In this document: piece by piece, positions 54,201 to 61,511 of the stretch
Layout: the number at the start of each line of letters is the position of its first letter
Numbering within the stretch: the stretch's first letter is position 1
Notes under the pieces: generated by a model
Told to the model about the DNA's origin: nothing
What the model saw: the letters and a program-made list of their open reading frames with translations, nothing else
Databases searched by the model: none
Source: Streptomyces reniochalinae
GTDB taxonomy: Bacteria > Actinomycetota > Actinomycetes > Streptomycetales > Streptomycetaceae
NCBI RefSeq assembly: GCF_003323735.1
Contig: NZ_QOIM01000034.1
Location: 1 to 64,000 of the forward strand
Length of the DNA stretch: 64,000 nt
Direction: 5' to 3'
Translations under genes and position numbers: made by a program

Positions 54201-54393
54201 CGACCTCACGGGTGAAGCGCACCCGGAAGAGCTGGTCCTCCGCCAGTTCCGTGCGCACCGTCTTGATCGCGACGCGGCGGCCGGACGCCGAACGTGCGAG
54301 GTAGACCAGCCCCATGCCGCCGGAACCGAGACGGCCCAGCACCTCGAACGGGCCGATCCGCCGCGGATCGTGCTGCGCAAGCTGCTCCACCAC
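51205..54393 (-). CDS. Ser/Thr protein kinase with PQQ-type beta-propeller
   Basis: The 1062-residue protein starts VVEQLAQHDPRRIGPFEVLG (GTG at 54393; a GTG at 54405 is possible). The Hanks kinase domain spans about residues 15-270. Its features are the glycine loop GRLGSGGMGLVY, VAIKTV (Lys near 44), HRDLKPSN (Asp near 138) and IDFGIAS. A Pro/Gly/Ala-rich linker of about 370 residues follows. The C-terminal domain of about 370 residues holds repeated W/Y-x-L-D-A-x-x-G-x-x-W-R blades of a PQQ-like propeller. No transmembrane helix is evident. Such propellers usually bind ligands or proteins. Confidence 0.88.
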   Translation of the reverse strand: MVEQLAQHDPRRIGPFEVLGRLGSGGMGLVYLARSASGRRVAIKTVRTELAEDQLFRVRFTREVEAARAVSGFYTAAVVDADPRAAIPWLATAYVPSPSLEEIVTECGPLPVQAVRWLAAGVAEALQSIHGAGLVHRDLKPSNVLVVEDGPRVIDFGIASGVSNTRLTMTNVAVGTPAYMSPEQARDSRSVTGASDVFSLASTLVFAATGHAPFHGANPVETVFMLLREGPDLEGLPDDLRSLIDSCMRMNAEERPTPADLQAQLAPHLFGAGSDDSGTVSAWLPITAVSLIERRRGGRAMRRQNAASADAGQAAGGAPGGSPAGSLPAPSVPAPSGPPASAPPPAASFPPAGAGGSGADGSAMGSVGPGGPPAAGQAGPSQDAGAAGNAGVAASAGAAGSAGSAMSGGGAAGNGPEVPGGGPGVSGNGSGAAGGHGAAGGGPAAAGWNQGIPGGPPAVGAVADASGPSAAPGPSGASVRGVPHPGDPSAPAAGDYAAGSPGAAVPGSAPVVSRPSAQPGSPEADPVQLPNTQVPIGPGPRRSDETGREAGTEPTSGWVRAPDGSGGGPRDGTPPPSYAQPYAAPLPPLAGPSAAHGAAAPQAVSPPPAPPYGAPGRSAGGADQGGDPSAGSVPPPGVHPLHQPPAPPPPSPQHPQPPARPPSQPPAHSAGGGYPAGSGVSSGGPQRWRPWRFRMSNDVWGSPAVADDLVYVTSFEVHALDVASGRRQFKTREVAWSMAVSGGRVHASDGPSLYALDAGDGSERWRLATDGWVYALQVDRGTVVTGTRGGGVQAWEAATGEKLWDLTGAQTDFETPEGGPVIADGAVYTWADGRLYVFEARTGTERWTYPVGDASATGGVPVRVTVAEDGVAYVCAGSRVFALDAATGQERWRFDAPAAFLSPAAFVPGPGVTGGGVYLADYLGTVYALDSGSGNDRWRIATEARHSAEPVVTADGLVHLGSGSAVYTLDAVSGTPRWRFATGADVVGAPVVAEGRVHFGSADHCLYTVDAVGGQLRWKLATGGEITGSPVAVGGVVYACSKDRCVYALDATKGTGQSRQSA

Positions 54394-54700
54394 TTGTCCT
54401 GCCACCTCCCCGTAGGGGCCGTAAAATCTGCCCGTTCCCGCCCCGTGCAGCCTCTCACTGCCGTGCCGGACCTGGCGGTCCGGACGCCGATTCTTCCTGG
54501 CGAACGCGCCGGTTGCGAACCCGGGGGCGGCACGTACGTGTCTTCCTGCCCCGACAAAGGTGCGTATGGCCCGGTCAATCCGGCATGTTGCGTTGGCCGT
54601 GTATCACCCTGATTGCCCTCATCCCGGCTCGCCGATCGAGCGCACCCCGTTTGCCCGCGGACGAATCGCGGTCCGATCGCCCCTCGGTAAGCTGACGGGC

Positions 54701-55348
54701 ATGACAGGACAAGTTCGAACCGTCGACGGCCGGGTGGCCGGACGCCGCGGTCAAGCGACGCGGCAGAAGCTGCTCGACTGCCTCAGCGAGATGCTCAGCT
54801 CGTCGCCCTACCGCGACGTCAAGGTCATCGACGTCGCACGGAAAGCGGGCACGTCCCCCGCGACGTTCTACCAGTACTTCCCCGATGTCGAGGGCGCCGT
54901 CCTGGAGATCGCCGAGGCCATGGCCAAGGAGGGCGCCTCGCTCACCGAGCTGGTGGCCGGACGCTCCTGGACGGGCAAGGCGGGCTGGCAGACGGCCGAG
55001 GAGCTGGTCGAGGGCTTTCTGGCCTTCTGGCGCAGGAACGACGCGATCCTGCGCGTGGTCGATCTGGGCGCGGCGGAGGGCGACAAGCGGTTCTACAAGA
55101 TCCGCATGAAGGTCCTCAACTCGGTGAACAACTCCCTCGCCGACGCCATCAAGGACCTCCAAAACCGTGGCAGGGTCGGCAAGGACGTCAACGCCGCCGC
55201 CGTGGCCGGCTCGCTGGTCGCCATGCTGGCCTCCGTCGCAGGCCACCAGAAGGGCTTCCAGAGCTGGGGCGTCAAGCAGTCCGAGCTCAAGCCGAGCCTC
55301 GCTCTGCTCGTGCACCTCGGCGTGACCGGCAAGAAGCCCACCAAGTAA
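54701..55348 (+). CDS. TetR-family regulator, candidate for the window's regulon
   Basis: The 215-residue protein starts MTGQVRTVDGRVAGRRGQAT. Its helix-turn-helix (RQKLLDCLSEMLSSSPYRDV, IDVARKAGTSPATFYQYFPD) is typical TetR. The C-terminal domain is long and helical (GFLAFWRRNDAILRVVDLGA, GDKRFYKIRMKVLNSVNNSL), as in regulators of acyl-CoA metabolism. It is the only TetR gene among the acyl-CoA blocks and lies about 2.2 kb from the divergent pair carrying two CTGAC operators. A half-site CTGACGG (54692-54698) sits just before its start. That link is suggestive only. Confidence 0.82.
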   Translation: MTGQVRTVDGRVAGRRGQATRQKLLDCLSEMLSSSPYRDVKVIDVARKAGTSPATFYQYFPDVEGAVLEIAEAMAKEGASLTELVAGRSWTGKAGWQTAEELVEGFLAFWRRNDAILRVVDLGAAEGDKRFYKIRMKVLNSVNNSLADAIKDLQNRGRVGKDVNAAAVAGSLVAMLASVAGHQKGFQSWGVKQSELKPSLALLVHLGVTGKKPTK

Positions 55349-55451
55349 CGCACCGCGACACCCCACCTTGTGGTGCGTCCGCACGCCGCGCTGCCCCTCG
55401 GCACGTGGCATCCCCCGTACGCAGCGTCCCTCGCCTCTCACCGAGAAGCCG

Positions 55452-55940
55452 TCAGCTCTCCGGCCTGCGCTCCAGGCGGAAGACGCGGATCCGCCGCTCG
55501 ATCCGGCCCTGGTAGACCGCGTACGGCGGCCAGAACCTCAGCAGCTCCCGCCACGCCTCCTCGCGCTCCGCACCCTCCAACTGCCGTGCTCTCACGGGGA
55601 TGTCGCGGCCCCGGTAGGTGATCCGCGCCTCGGGATGACGGCGCAGGTTGGCGGTCCATCCCGGGTGGCCCTGCCTGCCGAAGTTGCTGCCGACCAGCAA
55701 CCAACTCCCCCGTGTCTTCTCCGGCATGCACGCCAGCGGCGTCCGTCGCGTCTCACCGCTCTTGGCGCCCGTCGAGCTCAGCACGACACCGGGCAGCATG
55801 CGGGTACTGAGCATCGTCCGCCCGCCCGAGAGCCGGTGCACCACCCGGTCCAGAACGGGGATCACATGCGGGGCGACCCGCGAGAACGTCCGCGTGGACG
55901 ACACCGACTGAATCATCTTCCGTCCGCCCGATCCGGCCAT
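55452..55940 (-). CDS. Ddn-like deazaflavin (F420)-dependent nitroreductase family protein
   Basis: The 162-residue protein has LSTRMLPGVVLSSTGAKSGE followed by TRRTPLACMP, then LLVGSNFGRQGHPGWTANLR, the signature of the DUF385/Ddn fold. These bind F420H2 to reduce quinones or nitro compounds. The ATG (55938-55940) overlaps the stop of the upstream acyl-CoA dehydrogenase gene by one base (TGATG), so the two are translationally coupled. This ties an F420-type enzyme directly to acyl-CoA oxidation. Confidence 0.85.
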   Translation of the reverse strand: MAGSGGRKMIQSVSSTRTFSRVAPHVIPVLDRVVHRLSGGRTMLSTRMLPGVVLSSTGAKSGETRRTPLACMPEKTRGSWLLVGSNFGRQGHPGWTANLRRHPEARITYRGRDIPVRARQLEGAEREEAWRELLRFWPPYAVYQGRIERRIRVFRLERRPES

Positions 55941-57535
55941 CAGACTCCGGCCGCCTTCCCCGCGCCCGTCCGCACCGCGTCCCCTTTTTCCGCGCCCGTT
56001 GGCGCGGCTTCCCCTTTTTCCGCGTCCCTTCGCGCGGCTGCCTCCTCTTCTTCGTCCGTTCGCGCTGTTTCCCCGTTTTCCGCGTCCGTCCGCGCCGCAG
56101 CCTCTTCCCGTGCGTCCCTTCGCGCCACGTCCCCCTCCCGTGCGTCCCTTCGCACCACTCCCCCTTCCCGTGCGTCCCTTCGCGCCACGTCCCCCTCCCG
56201 CACGTTCGCGGCTTCTCCCGTTCCCGCGGCGTACAGCGCCGCCGCCTCGGCGGCCTGGTGCCGCAGCCGGTGCACCGGCCCGAAGAGCAGGTCGTCCCCG
56301 GCCGCGCGCCTGAAGGAGAGGTGCGCCGTCTGCTCCCGGGTCGAACCCGCCTCGCCGTGCAACCGCACCGCCTCGCCCGCGGCGAACCTGAGCGCCTCCA
56401 GCCCCACCGCCAGCGCCGTCCCGGCGGCCGCCCGTGACTCCGCCTCGTCCGTCCCGGCCACCCACGCCGCGTAAGAGGCCGCTGCCCGCGCGGTGCGCAC
56501 CCGCAGGTACGCCTCCGCCAGGCGGGTCCGTACCGCCTGGCGGGATCCGCACGGCCGTCGCCCGGCGCCCGCGCCCGAGGTGACCTGTTCGACCGTTCGC
56601 GTCAGCGCACCGTCCGCCGCGCCCACGGCCTCCATCGCCAGGACGGCGGCCACCGGGGGGCCGAGGGCGGCCAGCGCGGGCCGCGCATCGGACTCGTCGG
56701 GCCCGCCGAGGAGTTCCGCGCGCACGTCGCGCAGTTCGACGCGGGCCACAGCGCGCGTCTCGTCGAGCGCGGAGTGCCGTACCCGCAGGAGCCCGGCGGC
56801 GTCGTCCGCGACGAGAAAGAGCAGCGTTCTGCTGCGCGTGAAGCCGCCCGCGTGCGCCGCGACGAGGAGCAGCCCCGCGCTGTGACCGCCCAGCACCTGT
56901 GCCGCTTCCCCGTACAGCCGCCATCCGTCCGCCGCACGGTGCGCCTGGATACCACCGGCACGCCCGCCGCCGGACCACCCGCCGACGGGCCATCCACCGT
57001 CGACCCGCCCGCTGTCGGCCCGCCCGCTGTCGAATCTCCCGTCATCGGAGCGCCCGCTTCCGGCTGGTAGCTCGCCGGGCCGGTACTCGCCTCCTGTCGG
57101 CTCCCCGGATCCGGCCGCTCCCGTGAGGCCGAGGGCCACGGGCAGCGTGCCAGGTGGTACGGCGAGGGCACCGGTCAGTTCGCCGGAGGCCAGCCGGGGC
57201 AGCACTCCGGCACGCTGCGCCTCAGTGCCCAGAGCGAGTACCAGCGGGGCGACCAGGCAGGCCGTGGGCACCAGCGGTGACGGCAGCAGGGCGCGACCGG
57301 TCTCCTCGCCGGCGAGCGCGAGCGCGAGAGTGCCACGCCCTGCGCCGCCGTAGGCCACCGGCACCGCCAGGCCGGGCAGGCCGTGGTCCCGGGCGAGCGC
57401 GGCCCACAGGCCGGTGTCGTACCCCTGCGGCGACCGCGCCGCGGCCCGCACCTCGTCTGGCCCGCCGTGTCTGTCGAGCACGTGTCGCAACGTACGGCGT
57501 ATCGCGTTCTGCTCCGCGGTGAATCCCGCGTCCAT
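55940..57535 (-). CDS. Acyl-CoA dehydrogenase with repetitive charged C-tail
   Basis: Residues 1-430 form an acyl-CoA dehydrogenase: FTAEQNAIRRTLRHVLDRHG, GLAVPVAYGGAGRG (flavin loop region), LAEAYLRVRTARAAASYAAW, and LEALRFAAGEAVRLHGEAGS near the end. It uses FAD to desaturate an acyl-CoA. A Gly/Asp-rich insertion occurs near residues 160-200. The last 85 residues are low-complexity, built of VARRDAREG-like repeats and rich in Arg, Asp, Glu and Ala, which is unusual for the family. Start MDAGFTAEQN at 57535 is chosen; operator F1 lies 34 bases upstream. It is coupled to a Ddn-like gene. Confidence 0.83.
   Translation of the reverse strand: MDAGFTAEQNAIRRTLRHVLDRHGGPDEVRAAARSPQGYDTGLWAALARDHGLPGLAVPVAYGGAGRGTLALALAGEETGRALLPSPLVPTACLVAPLVLALGTEAQRAGVLPRLASGELTGALAVPPGTLPVALGLTGAAGSGEPTGGEYRPGELPAGSGRSDDGRFDSGRADSGRVDGGWPVGGWSGGGRAGGIQAHRAADGWRLYGEAAQVLGGHSAGLLLVAAHAGGFTRSRTLLFLVADDAAGLLRVRHSALDETRAVARVELRDVRAELLGGPDESDARPALAALGPPVAAVLAMEAVGAADGALTRTVEQVTSGAGAGRRPCGSRQAVRTRLAEAYLRVRTARAAASYAAWVAGTDEAESRAAAGTALAVGLEALRFAAGEAVRLHGEAGSTREQTAHLSFRRAAGDDLLFGPVHRLRHQAAEAAALYAAGTGEAANVREGDVARRDAREGGVVRRDAREGDVARRDAREEAAARTDAENGETARTDEEEEAAARRDAEKGEAAPTGAEKGDAVRTGAGKAAGV
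56105..56194 (-). repeat. Three 30-bp tandem repeats in the dehydrogenase 3' end
   Basis: Three consecutive 30-bp units (each containing CCCGTGCGTCCCTTCG on the plus strand) start at 56105, 56135 and 56165. The first and third are identical and the second differs at a few bases. They keep frame and encode the decapeptide unit VARRDAREGD or close variants. Confidence 0.85.
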
Positions 57536-57568
57536 CGGCAGCGCCCCCTCAAACGGCCACCTCGTCAC

Positions 57569-57583
57569 CTGACGGGGCGTCAT
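57569..57583. promoter_or_regulatory. CTGACGGNNCGTCAG-type operator (site F1)
   Basis: CTGACGGGGCGTCAT lies 34 bases upstream of the acyl-CoA dehydrogenase start at 57535. One outer base differs from the consensus. Confidence 0.7.
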
Positions 57584-57660
57584 GGTAGGCAGCCGCGGCT
57601 CAGATGCCCAGGGCACGGGCAGCACCTTGCCACCATTCCCCCTCCCGCCGACACGCAAAA

Positions 57661-57675
57661 CTGATGTACCGTCAG
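57661..57675. promoter_or_regulatory. CTGACGGNNCGTCAG-type operator (site F2)
   Basis: CTGATGTACCGTCAG ends four bases before the ATG of the thiolase-like gene at 57680, where bound repressor would also cover the ribosome site. The left arm is degenerate and the right arm perfect. Confidence 0.65.
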
Positions 57676-57679
57676 GTTT

Positions 57680-58870
57680 ATGCCGCCCGCCGACAGCACC
57701 CACCGCATCGGCCGCCGCGTCGCGGTCGCCGGAGTCGCGCTCTCGGACGGAGGGAGGGTCGACGAGGCGACGCCGTACGCGCTGCACGCCCAGGCCGCGC
57801 GCCGGGCGCTGACGGACGCCGGCCTCGATCGCTCCCTGGTGGACGGGCTGGCCTCGGCCGGACTGGGCACCCTCGCGCCTGTGGAGGTCGCCGAATACCT
57901 GGGACTGCGGCCCACGTGGGTCGACTCCACCTCCGTCGGCGGCTCCACCTGGGAGGTCATGGCCTCCCACGCCGCCGACGCCATCGCGCAGGGCCGTGCG
58001 AACGCCGTACTGCTGGTGTACGGCTCCACCGCGCGCGCCGACCTCAAAGCCCGCCGCCGCACCGCAGACCTCTCTTTCGGTACGCGCGGCCCGCTGCAAT
58101 TCGAGGTGCCCTACGGGCACACCCTCATCGCCAAGTACGCGATGGCGGCCCGCCGCCACATGCACCAGTACGGCACCACCCTGGAACAGCTCGCCCAGGT
58201 CGCCGTACAGGCCCGCGCCAACGCGGCCGCCAACCCTGACGCCATGTACCGGGAACCGGTCACAGTGGACGACGTCCTGTCCGGCCCGGTGATCGCCGAC
58301 CCGTTCACCAAGCTGCACTGCTGCATCCGTTCGGACGGCGGCTGCGCGGCGTTGCTGGTCGCCGAGGACCTCGTACCGGACCTGGCCACCCGGCCCGTCT
58401 GGATTCTCGGCTCGGGATCGGCCGTCTCCCACACCACGATGTCGCAGTGGGAGGACTTCACGGTCTCCCCGGCAGCGGCATCGGGGTGCACCGCCTTCGC
58501 GCAGGCCGGTGTCACGCCTGGCGACATCGATCTCGCCGAGATCTACGACGCCTTCACCTACATGACGCTCGTGACACTCGAAGACCTCGGTTTCTGCGCC
58601 AAGGGGGAGGGCGGCCCCTTCGTGGAGAACGGCCGGCTGCTGCGCGACGGTGACCTGCCGGTCAACACCGACGGAGGCGGCCTGTCCGCCTGCCACCCGG
58701 GCATGCGGGGCCTCTTCCTGCTCGTGGAGGCCGTACGGCAGTTACGCGGCCAGGCCGACGACGGGCGACAGGTACGCAGGCGCGACGGAGCACTGCCCGA
58801 ACTGGCCGTCGCGTCCGGCACAGGCGGCTGGTTCTGCTCGTCGGGAACCCTGGTACTGGGCCGCGGCTGA
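57680..58870 (+). CDS. Thiolase-fold protein (second Ltp/SCP-x type)
   Basis: The 396-residue protein shows GRRVAVAGVALSDGG, DSTSVGGSTWEVMASHAADA, LAEIYDAFTYMTLVTLEDLG and NTDGGGLSACHPGMRGL. The CHPGMRG His/Cys motif typical of thiolases is present. The nucleophile region reads GGSTWEV with no Cys, unlike normal thiolases. It might be a carrier, a decarboxylating or aldol-type enzyme, or a partner subunit. The start lies four bases after operator F2 with little room for a classical ribosome site. A DUF35 gene lies nearby at 59623-60054. Confidence 0.8.
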   Translation: MPPADSTHRIGRRVAVAGVALSDGGRVDEATPYALHAQAARRALTDAGLDRSLVDGLASAGLGTLAPVEVAEYLGLRPTWVDSTSVGGSTWEVMASHAADAIAQGRANAVLLVYGSTARADLKARRRTADLSFGTRGPLQFEVPYGHTLIAKYAMAARRHMHQYGTTLEQLAQVAVQARANAAANPDAMYREPVTVDDVLSGPVIADPFTKLHCCIRSDGGCAALLVAEDLVPDLATRPVWILGSGSAVSHTTMSQWEDFTVSPAAASGCTAFAQAGVTPGDIDLAEIYDAFTYMTLVTLEDLGFCAKGEGGPFVENGRLLRDGDLPVNTDGGGLSACHPGMRGLFLLVEAVRQLRGQADDGRQVRRRDGALPELAVASGTGGWFCSSGTLVLGRG

Positions 58871-59002
58871 GGACCGCGGGGGCGCGATGCGGGATCCGCC
58901 TGTACCTGGCGTGCGGCGTCGGAACGGCTGCTCCGTGATGTCCGGCGCCGGAGCCGGTGGTGGTTGCCCGCCGCCAGAACCGCTGGTGCGTGATGTCCGC
59001 TG

Positions 59003-59491
59003 TCAGAACCGCTGGTACATGATGTGCAGTCCCACGAACCCGTGCTCGGGGTGGCGGAAGCCCTCCGCCAGTGTGGCCACGATCTCGAATCCGAGGGACT
59101 TCCACAGTGCGACAGCGCGGGTGTTGGTCTCCACGACAGCGTTGAACTGCATCGCCCGGTAGCCCTCACCCCTGGCCCACTCCAGCACGTGTTCGCCCAG
59201 CGCCCGTCCGACACCCTTGACGCCGCATCCGGGGTCGACCATGAAGCTGGCTCCCGCGATATGGGACGCGCCGCCCATGTGGTTCGGGCCCGTCTTCGCC
59301 GAACCGAGCACGGTGCCGTCCTCGTCCACGGCGACGAAGGTGCGCCCCGGGGGCTCCAGCATCCAGGCCGCTCGGCCTGCGGCCTCGTCCATGTCGCGCG
59401 GGTAGGTGTAGGTGTCGCCTGCGGCGACGATGGTGTGGAAGAAGGGCCAGATGGCGGCCCAGTCGGCTGCGGTCGCTTCGCGGATCTGCAC
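59003..59491 (-). CDS. GNAT-family N-acetyltransferase
   Basis: The 162-residue protein starts VQIREATAADWAAIWPFFHT and has the acetyl-CoA loop GCGVKGVGRALGEHVLEWAR, then QFNAVVETNTRAVALWKSLGF. It ends with HPEHGFVGLHIMYQRF, a standard GNAT ending. It would transfer an acetyl group to an unknown amine. It is convergent with the thiolase gene, and its last codons are echoed by two imperfect direct repeats in the adjacent non-coding spacer (about 58920-59000). A GTG at 59497 is an equally possible start. Confidence 0.85.
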   Translation of the reverse strand: MQIREATAADWAAIWPFFHTIVAAGDTYTYPRDMDEAAGRAAWMLEPPGRTFVAVDEDGTVLGSAKTGPNHMGGASHIAGASFMVDPGCGVKGVGRALGEHVLEWARGEGYRAMQFNAVVETNTRAVALWKSLGFEIVATLAEGFRHPEHGFVGLHIMYQRF

Positions 59492-59622
59492 GGACACAGC
59501 CTGCGCGCTCGGGGGCCCGTGACGCCACCGGAAAACGCCGCCCCGGCCCGACGGGCGCAGCACGCGGGAGCGTGCGCCTTCTACGGGGACCAGGGCCCCG
59601 TGGAAGCTGTCCCGAGAAGTGC

Positions 59623-60054
59623 CTACGCGGGGCGGAAGACGGGAACGGTGATTGCGCCGCCCTCTCCGGGCAGCTGCCGGAACGCGACCCGCAGCTCCCT
59701 CCCCACCACCAGCGCCTCCTGTGGACAGTCGACCAGCTCGGTCATCATGCGCGGGCCCTCCGTGAGTTCCACGACGGCCGCGACGTAGGGGACGCGCTCC
59801 GAGAAGGGGGGCAGGTCGTTGCGGTGGACGGCCGACCAGGTGTACAGGGTGGCGCGCCCGTCCGCCTCCTCCCAGACGACGTCCTCACTCCAGCAGCGCG
59901 GGCAGAATTCGCGCGGGTAGTGGTGTGCCGTGCCGCACCCTTCGGCGCGGCAGCGGCGTATCAGCAGCCGTCCCCGAGCCGCCGCCTGCCAGTACGGCGC
60001 GGTGAACGCGTCCACGTCCGGGACGTCGAACCGCTGTTTCGACGTTGTGCCCAT
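59623..60054 (-). CDS. DUF35 Zn-ribbon/OB-fold protein (second)
   Basis: GGAGG four bases before the ATG at 60054 fixes the start. The 143-residue protein has a zinc ribbon CRAEGCG...CPRC (about residues 34-52) and an OB-fold (GRATLYTWSAVHRNDLPPFS, VAAVVELTEGPRMMTELV). It parallels the DUF35 protein at 47811 and is the likely partner of the thiolase-fold protein at 57680. Operator G lies 63 bases upstream, between this gene and a divergent monooxygenase. Confidence 0.86.
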   Translation of the reverse strand: MGTTSKQRFDVPDVDAFTAPYWQAAARGRLLIRRCRAEGCGTAHHYPREFCPRCWSEDVVWEEADGRATLYTWSAVHRNDLPPFSERVPYVAAVVELTEGPRMMTELVDCPQEALVVGRELRVAFRQLPGEGGAITVPVFRPA

Positions 60055-60116
60055 GAGGCCTCCGCTCGCACCAGGCTTGGCTTCCGCCTTCGCGTCACCC
60101 GTCCACGGGGTCGTAG

Positions 60117-60131
60117 CTGACGGTACGTCAG
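60117..60131. promoter_or_regulatory. CTGACGGNNCGTCAG-type operator (site G)
   Basis: CTGACGGTACGTCAG lies between the divergent DUF35 gene (start 60054) and flavin monooxygenase gene (start 60228). All but one arm pair is palindromic. Confidence 0.72.
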
Positions 60132-60227
60132 GTGCCACGTCGCAGTGAAGCCGCCTCCGCGTCACTCCGCAAGGGGGCCGTGCGGAGCGACCACCGACGG
60201 CTCGTGGGGGCGCCTAGAATTGTCGTC

Positions 60228-61373
60228 ATGCTCATGCCCGAGAACGGGACGCCCGTCCACATCCTCGGCGCCGGCCCCGGGGGCCTGGCCACGGCCGCCG
60301 CACTGCGGGAGCGCGGCATCAGCGCCGTCGTACTGGAGAGGGCCGACGCCGTCGGCGCCTCCTGGCGCTCCCACTACGACCGCCTGCACCTGCACACCAC
60401 CCGCGCCGCCTCCGCACTCCCGGGGCTGCCCATACCCCGCGCTTACGGGCGCTGGGTCGCGCGCGCGGACGTGGTGCGCTACCTCGAACAGTACGCGGCA
60501 CACCACCGCACAGAGGTGGCCACAGGGGTGGAGGTGTACCGACTCGAACGCGACGAGAACGACCAGTGGGTGCTGCACGCCAACGGCGGGCGGCGGCTGA
60601 CCAGCCCCGCCGTCGTCGTGGCCACCGGCTGCAACCACACTCCCCACCTGCCGCCCTGGCCGGGACGCGACACCTTCACGGGCGACCTGCTGCACGCCTC
60701 CGCCTACCGCACCCCCGCCCCCTACGCGGGCAAAGACGTCCTGGTGGTGGGCGCGGGCAACACCGGAGCCGAGATCGCCACCGACCTCGCGGAAAGCGGA
60801 GCGGGGCGGGTACGCCTGGCCGTGCGGACGCCTCCGCACATCATGCGCCGCTCCACCCTGGGCTGGCCCTCCCAACGCAGCGCCATCCTGTGCCGGCGCC
60901 TGCCTGTCGGCCTCGTCGACCGCATGGCGGCGCGACTCGCCAAAGCCTCCCTGCCCGATCTGTCTCCCTACGGGCTGCCCCGCCCGGATACCGGCTTGTA
61001 CACGCGCGTGCGCCAGGGTGCGATCCCGGTGCTGGACGTCGGGCTGGTCAGCGCGGTGCGGCAGCGGAGGATCGAGCCGGTCGCCGCCCTCGAGTCGTTC
61101 GAGGGGGCGAAGGCCGTCCTGGCGGACGGAGAGACCATCAGCCCCGAGGTGGTCATCGCCGCCACCGGATACCGCACGGGACTCGACGAACTGGTCGGCC
61201 ACCTGGGCGTGCTGGACACACGTGGCCGCCCCCTCGCCCACGGCCCTCGCACGCACCCTTCGGCCCCCGCTCTCCACTTCACCGGGTTCTCCTACCCGAT
61301 CAGCGGGACCCTGCGGGAACTGCGACTCGACGCCGCACGGATCGCGAAGGCCATCGCCAAGGCGGCCCACTGA
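60228..61373 (+). CDS. Flavin-containing monooxygenase-like NAD(P)/FAD protein
   Basis: The 381-residue protein has a first Rossmann motif GAGPGGLATAAAL (FAD) and a second GAGNTGAEIATDLA (NADPH). Between them is FTGDLLHASAYR in the place of the FxGxxxHxxxY fingerprint of FMO/Baeyer-Villiger enzymes, here with H and Y kept. ATGYRTGLD near the end is the usual ATG motif. It probably inserts oxygen into a ketone or heteroatom. The ATG at 60228 is chosen; an ATG two codons later is possible. It is divergent from the DUF35 gene with operator G between. Confidence 0.82.
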   Translation: MLMPENGTPVHILGAGPGGLATAAALRERGISAVVLERADAVGASWRSHYDRLHLHTTRAASALPGLPIPRAYGRWVARADVVRYLEQYAAHHRTEVATGVEVYRLERDENDQWVLHANGGRRLTSPAVVVATGCNHTPHLPPWPGRDTFTGDLLHASAYRTPAPYAGKDVLVVGAGNTGAEIATDLAESGAGRVRLAVRTPPHIMRRSTLGWPSQRSAILCRRLPVGLVDRMAARLAKASLPDLSPYGLPRPDTGLYTRVRQGAIPVLDVGLVSAVRQRRIEPVAALESFEGAKAVLADGETISPEVVIAATGYRTGLDELVGHLGVLDTRGRPLAHGPRTHPSAPALHFTGFSYPISGTLRELRLDAARIAKAIAKAAH

Positions 61374-61486
61374 GGCCCGGTCCCGCCTCCCACCCCTTGG
61401 GGATCCGAAGCGGTCTCGAACAGCCTCCAGCGGCCTCAAGCGACCGCTCAGGCGCCGGCGGGTCTCCTTGGCCGACAGAGGGGTTC

Positions 61487-61501
61487 CTGACGTCACGTCA
61501 A
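61487..61501. promoter_or_regulatory. CTGACGGNNCGTCAG-type operator (site H1)
   Basis: CTGACGTCACGTCAA lies exactly 25 bases before the start of site H2. The last base differs from the consensus. Confidence 0.6.
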
Positions 61502-61511
61502 TTCCACTAAC

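Noticed and set aside
54707..54725. GTTCGAACC, resembling a tRNA T-arm
   Set aside because: It lies inside the coding start of the TetR gene and no cloverleaf can be formed around it.
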